Origin: Phyllobacterium sophorae
Lineage (GTDB): Bacteria; Pseudomonadota; Alphaproteobacteria; Rhizobiales; Rhizobiaceae
Reading direction: 5' to 3'
Assembly (NCBI RefSeq): GCF_003010965.1
Contig: NZ_PGGM01000016.1
Span: forward strand, 1 to 64,000
Length of the DNA: 64,000 nucleotides
The notes below the pieces were generated by a model. It was not told the origin of the DNA. It made no database searches and saw only the letters and a program-made list of their open reading frames with translations. The position numbers were made by a program, and so were the translations under genes. Below are positions 58,068 to 64,000 of the stretch, one piece after another. How positions within the stretch are numbered: the stretch's first letter is position 1; each line of letters starts with the position of its first letter.

Positions 58068-59087
58068 ATGCCGTCAAGCACCCCCAAAAACACAACAAGA
58101 CGCGGAAGACTTCTGAAATATGGCGGCGGCGGTATTATACTGCTCGGCGTGCTCTACAGTGGCGGCTGGTATTATCTGGCTAACGAGCTGGAAAACCGCG
58201 TTGCGACGAATATCGCGGCTTTCAAGGAAAAAGGCATAGACGCCACCTGTGAGAACGCCACGGCAAGCGGCTTTCCCTTGCGGGTCGGCCTCGACTGCAC
58301 CAAGGTAGGCTGGGCGGATCCGGCCAAGAACCTGTCAGTTACCGCCGGAACTTTCCGCTCCGCGGCGCAGATCTATGACCCATTGCAGATCGTCAGCAGG
58401 ATCGACGGGCCCGCTGCTATCAATGTGCCGGGCATCATGCCGCTCGATGCGAAATGGGACAATCTCACATCCAGCATTCGGCTCGACAAACCCCTTCCAA
58501 AACAAATAGAGATCGAAGGCAGCAATGTCATCGTCAATCAACGCAACGCAGCACCCGGCGATGCGCCGGTGGCCGTGGTGCAGGAAGGTGAGCTGCATTT
58601 CGCTACTCAAGACCCGCAAATGGACGTCGTCCTCTCTTTCAACAAGCTGAAAATCGCCGACAACGTCATTTACGACAGGCCGCTGCCTGAATTGACTGGC
58701 GTCGCCGATGTCCAACTCGCCAACGGCTTCGCATTGCTCGGCAAACCGGAACGGGATTTGACGGTGCTGCGCGGGCAGTCGGGCACATTGCGCAGAGTCG
58801 ACGTGGCGTTTGACGATGGTAGCGGGATCGGAATCTCTGGCCCGTTTTCAATCGCTGATGACGGCCGCGTCAGCGGCGACTTCAAAGTGACGATGCGCAA
58901 CCCCGAAGGCGTTGCCAAGGCACTCCAGGGCATATTCCCTGAGGCCGGCAATACGATTGCCTCGGTGCTTCAGGCGATGGCCTTCGTCCCGAAAGACGAG
59001 ACAGGCGCGCCGACACTCCCCATCACGGTCAAGAAAGGAAAGATGTCGGTGGGCTTCATCAATATTGGCCGGTTGCCGGCGTTGTAG
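58068..59087 (+). CDS. DUF2125 domain-containing protein
   Basis: The roughly 339-residue protein has a short basic N-terminus, one signal-anchor helix (about 19-38) and a periplasmic DUF2125 domain with repeated beta-strand-like segments (for example YYLANELENRVATNIAAF and FPLRVGLDC). Function is unknown; the fold is related to AsmA-like lipid-handling proteins. ATG 58068 has GAGAG 7 bases upstream; ATG 58047 in the same frame is an alternative. The open frame continues upstream through the palindromic repeat but has no family residues there. Confidence 0.85.
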   Translation: MPSSTPKNTTRRGRLLKYGGGGIILLGVLYSGGWYYLANELENRVATNIAAFKEKGIDATCENATASGFPLRVGLDCTKVGWADPAKNLSVTAGTFRSAAQIYDPLQIVSRIDGPAAINVPGIMPLDAKWDNLTSSIRLDKPLPKQIEIEGSNVIVNQRNAAPGDAPVAVVQEGELHFATQDPQMDVVLSFNKLKIADNVIYDRPLPELTGVADVQLANGFALLGKPERDLTVLRGQSGTLRRVDVAFDDGSGIGISGPFSIADDGRVSGDFKVTMRNPEGVAKALQGIFPEAGNTIASVLQAMAFVPKDETGAPTLPITVKKGKMSVGFINIGRLPAL

Positions 59088-59133
59088 GCGCCGCCAGTTA
59101 CCTCCCCTGGCGGGAGGGGCAGGCAGCGTCACA

Positions 59134-60066
59134 TCACTTGGAAGGATGGCTGGCTTGCTGGCGGCCGAAATCCGGAGCATCCACTTCCTGACCGGCATCG
59201 ATGATGCCCCTGCGCACCGCACGCGTGCGCGTGAACAGGTCGAACAGCGCATCGCCATCACCCCACCGGACTGAGCGCTGGAGCGACGCGAGGTCTTCTG
59301 AAAACCTCGCCAGCATTTCAAGGATCGCTTCCTTGTTGTGCAGGCAGACATCGCGCCACATGGTCGGATCCGATGCGGCCAGGCGGGTGAAATCGCGAAA
59401 ACCCGACGCTGAATATTTGATGACTTCGGAATTCGTCACTTCTTCGAGATCACTCGCCGTACCGACGATGTTGTAGGCTATGAGGTGCGGCAGGTGCGAG
59501 ACGATGGCGAGAACCCGGTCATGATGCACCGGGTCCATCGTATCGAGCCGCGAACCGCAGGCTTGCCAGAACTTGGTCAGCCGGCTCAAGGCAGCGGGTT
59601 CGGTTCCTTCCAATGGCGTCAGGATGCACCATCGATTGGCAAAGAGTTCGGCAAAACCCGCGTCGGGGCCGGAATATTCTGTTCCAGCGAGCGGGTGGCC
59701 CGGAATAAAATGCACGTTTGCCGGAAGTTCTGGCTGCATCTGCGCAATGACCGAGCCTTTGGTCGAGCCCACATCGGTTACGATTGCGCCCGGTTTCAGC
59801 GAACCGGCAATCTGCCGGGCAATCGCCCCGGATGAACCGACCGGCACCGAGACGATAACAAGATCCGCACTCTTTACTGCCTCGGCGCTATCAAGCGTGT
59901 AGCTGTCACCGAGGCCCAGCTGCTGAGCCCGAGCCAGCGTGCTTTCGCTGCGGGTGGAAACGACGATATGACCGGCAAGGCCCTCGCGCTTGATGACGCG
60001 CGCCAGCGACGAACCGATGAGACCTATGCCGATCAGTGCGATTGTATCGAAATGGATCTTGGACAT
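59134..60066 (-). CDS. tyrC: Prephenate/arogenate dehydrogenase family protein
   Basis: The 310-residue enzyme oxidises prephenate or arogenate towards tyrosine. It has the N-terminal NAD loop IALIGIGLIGSSLARVI (about 8-24), a GSTKGSVI segment and the helical C-terminal domain with HHDRVLAIVSHLPHL. Prephenate versus arogenate use cannot be read reliably. It starts 3 bases after hisC, so the two are one operon. Confidence 0.93.
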   Translation of the reverse strand: MSKIHFDTIALIGIGLIGSSLARVIKREGLAGHIVVSTRSESTLARAQQLGLGDSYTLDSAEAVKSADLVIVSVPVGSSGAIARQIAGSLKPGAIVTDVGSTKGSVIAQMQPELPANVHFIPGHPLAGTEYSGPDAGFAELFANRWCILTPLEGTEPAALSRLTKFWQACGSRLDTMDPVHHDRVLAIVSHLPHLIAYNIVGTASDLEEVTNSEVIKYSASGFRDFTRLAASDPTMWRDVCLHNKEAILEMLARFSEDLASLQRSVRWGDGDALFDLFTRTRAVRRGIIDAGQEVDAPDFGRQQASHPSK

Positions 60067-60069
60067 GTT

Positions 60070-61176
60070 CTACTTCAGGAATTCGGAGAGTGCAGCGACT
60101 ACGCCGCGATTGGCTTCCTCGGATCCAACGGTAAGGCGCAACGCGTTCGGAAATCCGTATCCCGTGACGCGGCGCAAAATATAGCCCTTGCTCGTGAGGT
60201 AGCTGTCGGCTTTCTCGGCGGACTTCGCCACATTGTCGGGGAAGTGAACCAGCACGAAGTTGCCGACTGACGGCGTAACACGAAGACCAAGAGCCGTCAG
60301 CTGTTCGGTCAACCAGGGCAGCCATTTTTCATTGAAGGCAATCGCCTGATCGACATGCGCACGATCGCGGATTGCCGCAGCTCCGGCAACGATGGCAGCG
60401 GAGTTCAGATTGAACGGGCCGCGAATACGATTGACAGCATCGATAACGTGGGCGGGAGCGAACATCCAGCCGATGCGAAGCGCAGCAAGGCCATGGATCT
60501 TCGAAAAGGTCCGCGTCATGACGACGTTTTCACATGACGACACCAGCTCGACACCGGCCTCATAGTCATTGCGGCGCACATATTCCGCATAGGCGGCATC
60601 CAGCACCAGCAATACGTTTCTCGGCAGAGCGGCGTGGAGGCGGCGCACTTCTTCGAAAGGCAGATATGTGCCGGTCGGATTGTTTGGATTGGCAAGGAAA
60701 ACAATCTTTGTGTGCGGTGTGATCGACCCCAGGATGGAGTCGACTTCGGCGCGCTCATTATTTTCCTTGGCGACGACTGGAGTCGCCCCGGCAGCCATGA
60801 TGTAGATTTTGTACACCATGAAGCCGTGTTCGGTGTAGATGGCCTCGTCTCCCGGTGAAAGATAGGTCTGGCACAAAAGACCTAGCAACTCGTCAGAGCC
60901 ATTGCCGCACAGAATATTATCGGCATTCAGGCCATGCACATCGGCAATAGCCTTTTTCAGCGCCGTTGCCTGTCCATCCGGATAGATTTCCAGACGCTCC
61001 GCTGCCGCGCGATAGGCTTCGATCGCGTGTTTGCTGGCGCCGATCGGCGTCTCATTGGAAGACAGCTTGTGGACCTTTGCGACACCAGGAGCATGTTCCT
61101 TGCCGGGGACATAGGGGGCTATGTCAAGCACACCGGCTTTCGGGGTTGGGCGCATGTCTTTCACTGTCGTTGTCAT
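60070..61176 (-). CDS. hisC: Histidinol-phosphate aminotransferase
   Basis: The 368-residue PLP enzyme belongs to the HisC family, with the PLP lysine in [16 protein letters not shown] and the start [23 protein letters not shown]. Pairing with tyrC suggests that this copy also works as the aromatic aminotransferase of tyrosine and phenylalanine synthesis, as known for several HisC paralogues. It is divergent from metX, 192 bases apart. Confidence 0.93.
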   Translation of the reverse strand: MTTTVKDMRPTPKAGVLDIAPYVPGKEHAPGVAKVHKLSSNETPIGASKHAIEAYRAAAERLEIYPDGQATALKKAIADVHGLNADNILCGNGSDELLGLLCQTYLSPGDEAIYTEHGFMVYKIYIMAAGATPVVAKENNERAEVDSILGSITPHTKIVFLANPNNPTGTYLPFEEVRRLHAALPRNVLLVLDAAYAEYVRRNDYEAGVELVSSCENVVMTRTFSKIHGLAALRIGWMFAPAHVIDAVNRIRGPFNLNSAAIVAGAAAIRDRAHVDQAIAFNEKWLPWLTEQLTALGLRVTPSVGNFVLVHFPDNVAKSAEKADSYLTSKGYILRRVTGYGFPNALRLTVGSEEANRGVVAALSEFLK

Positions 61177-61309
61177 GATTGATCCGTAACATCGTTCGGT
61201 CGATGGTCTTTGCTGTCAAGCAACCGTGCGGACATAGCCGCCAAAGAGCCTCATGTCGAGAACAAGTTGATCCACTTGGGTTTGAGAGCCCTTGAATGCA
61301 AAGAAACCA

Positions 61310-61338
61310 TTGACTTTGTATGCGCTGCAACCATACCT
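61310..61338 (+). promoter_or_regulatory. Possible sigma-70 type promoter of metX
   Basis: TTGACT (61310-61315), a 17-base spacer and ATACCT (61333-61338) give a reasonable -35/-10 pair about 30 bases before the metX ATG. I looked for, and did not find, the SAM-II riboswitch often present before metX in alphaproteobacteria. Confidence 0.35.
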
Positions 61339-61368
61339 ACCCGGCACCTCGCTCTAAACTGCGTAACC

Positions 61369-62556
61369 ATGACCAGAACCAGCCGATCAACGTCCAAGAA
61401 TGATCAGAAAAGCCAGGAAGCAACAAATCCCCATAGTCCTGTGGTGGAGTTTGGGGCGGACAAGCCGCTGCATCTCGATAGCGGCGTTTCGCTGTCGCCG
61501 TTCCGAATCGCCTACCAGGCCTATGGCGAGCTCAATGCTGACAAATCCAATGCCATCCTGATCTGTCATGCCCTGACCGGCGACCAGCATGTCGCCAATC
61601 TGCATCCCGTGACCGGCAAGCCCGGCTGGTGGGAAACGCTGGTCGGCCCGGGCAAGCCCGTCGATACGGACCGCTATTTTGTCATTTGTTCCAATGTGCT
61701 TGGCGGATGCCTTGGTTCGACTGGTCCCGCCTCGATCAATCCTGAGACCGGCAAGGCCTATGCGCTTGACCTTCCCGTCATCACCATCGCCGACATGGTT
61801 CGCGCCCAGGCAATGCTCGTCAGCCATTTTGGCATCGAACAGCTCTTTGCGGTTATCGGCGGCTCAATGGGCGGTATGCAGGTCCTCGAATGGGCGTCGA
61901 GCCATTCCGACAAGGTGTTTGCCGCGGTGGCCATCGCGACCGGTGCGCGTCACTCCTCGCAGAATATCGCCTTTCATGAAGTGGGCCGTCAGGCGGTCAT
62001 GGCTGACCCGGAGTGGAAGGAAGGCCGCTATCTCGAACATGGCACCGTCCCGCGCAAAGGGCTCTCCGTCGCCCGCATGGCGGCACATATCACCTATCTG
62101 TCCGAGACCGCCTTGCACCGCAAGTTCGGGCGCAATCTGCAGGACCGGCAGAATGTGACCTTCGGCTTCGATGCGGATTTCCAGATCGAGAGCTATCTGC
62201 GCTATCAGGGCATGAGTTTCGTCGAGCGTTTCGATCCCAACTCCTATCTCTACATGACCCGCGCCATGGACTACTTCGATCTTGCGGCGGAGCATGAAGG
62301 CCGGCTGGCCGATGCCTTCGCCGGATCGAAGACTCGCTTCTGCATCGTCTCCTTCACCAGTGACTGGCTGTTCCCCACCAGCGAGAGCCGCACCGTCGCC
62401 CATGCGCTGAACGCGGCGGGAGCCTCCGTTTCCTTTGTCGAGATCGAATCCGATCGCGGCCACGATGCTTTCCTGCTGGATGAGCCGGAGATGTTCTCCG
62501 CCATCAACGGGTTCATCCGTTCAGCAGCCCGTGCCAAGGGTCTTCTACCGTCATGA
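61369..62556 (+). CDS. metX: Homoserine O-acetyltransferase
   Basis: The 395-residue alpha/beta hydrolase transfers acetyl (or succinyl) to homoserine for methionine synthesis. It has the [13 protein letters not shown] segment, the nucleophile elbow IGGSMGGMQ, and the Asp and His of the triad in TSDWLFP and RGHDAFLL. The acyl preference cannot be read with certainty. ATG 61369 begins the protein; the open frame upstream overlaps the divergent promoter region. It overlaps metW by 4 bases. Confidence 0.95.
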   Translation: MTRTSRSTSKNDQKSQEATNPHSPVVEFGADKPLHLDSGVSLSPFRIAYQAYGELNADKSNAILICHALTGDQHVANLHPVTGKPGWWETLVGPGKPVDTDRYFVICSNVLGGCLGSTGPASINPETGKAYALDLPVITIADMVRAQAMLVSHFGIEQLFAVIGGSMGGMQVLEWASSHSDKVFAAVAIATGARHSSQNIAFHEVGRQAVMADPEWKEGRYLEHGTVPRKGLSVARMAAHITYLSETALHRKFGRNLQDRQNVTFGFDADFQIESYLRYQGMSFVERFDPNSYLYMTRAMDYFDLAAEHEGRLADAFAGSKTRFCIVSFTSDWLFPTSESRTVAHALNAAGASVSFVEIESDRGHDAFLLDEPEMFSAINGFIRSAARAKGLLPS

Positions 62557-63167
62557 GCGTCAACGTCCATCCCCGCGTCGACTTTGATGTCATCGCCTCG
62601 CTGGTGGAGCCCGGCTCACGCGTGCTTGACGTTGGCTGCGGCGACGGCGAACTTCTGGAGCTTCTGCAAACCACCAAGGGTGTTGACGGCCGCGGCGTCG
62701 AGCTGTCGCAAAAAGGCGTCAACGATTCGGTCGCGCGCGGTCTGTCGGTCATTCAGGGCGACGCTGACAGTGATCTGAAATACTACCCCGATGCCGGCTT
62801 CGACTATGTGATCCTGTCGCAGACCTTGCAGGCCACCCGCAATCCGAAGAATGTTCTGACGGAGCTTCTGCGCATCGGCGAAAAGGCCATCGTCTCGTTT
62901 CCGAATTTCGGTCATTGGCGGGTACGCGCGTCGCTCGCCATCAACGGGCGTATGCCCGTAACCAAGGATCTGCCCTATAGCTGGTACGACACGCCCAACA
63001 TCCACTTCTGCACGATCAATGACTTTGTCGACATGACCAAGGAAGTCGGTGCGCATGTGGAATCGGCCGTCGCGCTCAACGCCTTCGGCGGCCGCCTCGG
63101 CTTCAACATGCCTTGGGGCTTCTGGAACCTCTTCGGCCAGCAGGCGGTGTTCCTGCTCAAACGCTGA
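62553..63167 (+). CDS. metW: Methionine biosynthesis protein MetW
   Basis: The 204-residue methyltransferase-fold protein has [15 protein letters not shown] (about 23-37) and [20 protein letters not shown]. MetW is coupled to MetX in many proteobacteria and is needed for full homoserine acyltransferase activity. The 4-base overlap with metX supports stoichiometric synthesis. Confidence 0.94.
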   Translation: MSVNVHPRVDFDVIASLVEPGSRVLDVGCGDGELLELLQTTKGVDGRGVELSQKGVNDSVARGLSVIQGDADSDLKYYPDAGFDYVILSQTLQATRNPKNVLTELLRIGEKAIVSFPNFGHWRVRASLAINGRMPVTKDLPYSWYDTPNIHFCTINDFVDMTKEVGAHVESAVALNAFGGRLGFNMPWGFWNLFGQQAVFLLKR

Positions 63168-63292
63168 ACCAGCTTCCCCGAACAGAAGAACGCACAGGAA
63201 CTTTCAAAACTCGCTCAGAACCTGATGGTTCTGGCTCAAGAAACCTCGAATCCGGCTCACGAAACGAAACCGGCGCGGGCAATTTGGTTGTG

Positions 63293-64000
63293 TCAACGCG
63301 AACTGGCGCTCGCCGTACCCTGCGGCGAGAGAACCGGCACAAAGACACGTCGCGACGACCGCTTGGCCACCGGCAGCCCCTGATAGATCCGCTTCTGAGC
63401 CTCGACGATCAGTACACCGGAAAACATCGGCCAAAAGCGCCGGCCCATCCGCTCCAGCAGGCCTGAGGGGCGCATCATCCAGCGGCGCGACGACGGCGGG
63501 AAGAACAAAGCCTCGGCCCAGGGACCCGGGGTGAAATTCGCCTCGCGCAGAATACGGATTAGCTGCCCCCGGCTATAAGGCCGCCCACTGCCGAATGGCG
63601 TGTGCTCGAAACGCGCCCAAAGCCCACGCCTGTTGGGAACGACGATAACCAGCCGCCCGTTCGGTGCCAGCACGCGCCACATTTCCTTCAAAGTTTCGCG
63701 CGGATCCTCGGCATGTTCCAGCGCATGGACCATCAACACTCTGTCGACAGCCGAATCCGGCAAGGGCAAATCTTCTTCGAAAATCAACGCGGTAGCGGAC
63801 GGCTCGGCCGGCGGCCAGCTTGCAGCGCCCTGCCCGGCGGGCATGAAGGCGAAGGTTCGCTCCGTATCGCCGCGAAAGCGATCGAGGTAGGGAACGGCAT
63901 AGCCGAGACCCACCAGCCGTTCGCCCGGCAACTTGGGCCAGATGGACGCCAGTGCCATGGTAATGGAGCGTTCGGTCAGGTGGCCGAGTGTTGAAGCGTA
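63293..64000 (-). CDS. Class I SAM-dependent methyltransferase (5' end beyond window)
   Basis: The reading frame is open from the stop at 63293 to the window edge, and an ATG at 63958 is probably internal. The 14 codons upstream read YASTLGHLTERSIT, matching the N-terminal segment of this rhizobial methyltransferase family (FYxxxLGxxxRR). The visible 235 residues contain a Methyltransf_11-type core with RVLMVHALEHAEDPRETLKE and WRVLAPNGRLVIVVPNRRGLW. A C-terminal hydrophobic region and RRVFVPVLSP follow. In related genomes it often precedes gloB; the true start is outside the window. Substrate unknown. Confidence 0.88.
   Translation of the reverse strand, partial: YASTLGHLTERSITMALASIWPKLPGERLVGLGYAVPYLDRFRGDTERTFAFMPAGQGAASWPPAEPSATALIFEEDLPLPDSAVDRVLMVHALEHAEDPRETLKEMWRVLAPNGRLVIVVPNRRGLWARFEHTPFGSGRPYSRGQLIRILREANFTPGPWAEALFFPPSSRRWMMRPSGLLERMGRRFWPMFSGVLIVEAQKRIYQGLPVAKRSSRRVFVPVLSPQGTASASSR

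Noticed and set aside
57329-58093. Longer ChaC-like protein starting at 58093
   Set aside because: The extra N-terminal residues are translated from the palindromic repeat and the divergent gene; the family begins at 57856.
61177-61368. SAM-II riboswitch upstream of metX
   Set aside because: The position is right for alphaproteobacteria, but I could not find the conserved pseudoknot sequences. A covariance-model search would settle it.

Overview
This 64-kb window looks like chromosomal core sequence from an alphaproteobacterium of the order Hyphomicrobiales (Rhizobiales), most likely a Phyllobacteriaceae/Brucellaceae-type organism. This rests on family recognition and remembered gene order, not on a database search. 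The supporting blocks are ptsP-prfA-prmC-DUF4167 near lysC, ubiG and clpB; argJ-GNAT-mutT beside a parvulin gene divergent from secA; hpt followed by ftsE-ftsX, a YdcF-like gene and a plsC-like gene; and an NDUFAF5-type methyltransferase divergent from comF-grxC. Two copies of a palindromic intergenic repeat resembling rhizobial RIME elements point the same way. I see no prophage, insertion sequence with transposase, CRISPR array or secretion island. Almost all the DNA is ordinary housekeeping genes on both strands.

Layout: 0.6-6.7 kb holds two convergent cell-wall enzymes (M23 peptidase, L,D-transpeptidase) and clpB with a candidate heat-shock promoter. 6.7-9.2 kb holds a hairpin-rich gene-free stretch, a RibD/DHFR-like reductase and DUF4167. 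9.4-15.1 kb is the prmC-prfA-ptsP run and lysC. 15.2-20.6 kb holds ubiG, a DMT transporter, DUF1178, a nitrilase-family gene, grxC, comF and the NDUFAF5-like gene. 20.7-27.2 kb is mutT-GNAT-argJ-parvulin divergent from secA. 27.2-30.6 kb has a flippase plus CelD-like acetyltransferase pair, two tandem 51-residue lipoproteins and tRNA-Leu(CAA). 30.8-38.8 kb is a mix of membrane, DNA-repair, tRNA-modification and cobalamin genes. 38.9-43.6 kb is etfBA-hbd, a TerC gene and an ExoD gene. 43.6-48.6 kb holds a DUF188 gene, a 273-bp palindromic element, a DEAD-box helicase, a TlpA-like protein and argH. 48.7-57.4 kb holds an LptM-like lipoprotein, lysA, a TIGR02302 protein, hpt, ftsEX, a YdcF-like gene and plsC. 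57.3-64 kb holds a ChaC-like gene, DUF2125, tyrC-hisC, metX-metW and a methyltransferase that runs off the window end.

Functional groups: envelope and division (M23 peptidase, L,D-transpeptidase, SecA, FtsEX, flippase, plsC, LptM); amino-acid synthesis (lysC, lysA, argJ, argH, hisC, tyrC, metX, metW); redox and thiol functions (DsbB, TlpA, GrxC, parvulin); translation (prfA, prmC, GluQRS, tRNA-Leu); and beta-oxidation or PHB-linked electron flow (etfBA-hbd).

I found no complete new multi-gene system. The observations most worth following are the tandem small lipoproteins, whose conserved core differs only at silent positions; the 273-bp full-length palindrome at 44.15-44.42 kb; the hairpin-rich stretch upstream of clpB; and the paired RIME-like palindromes.
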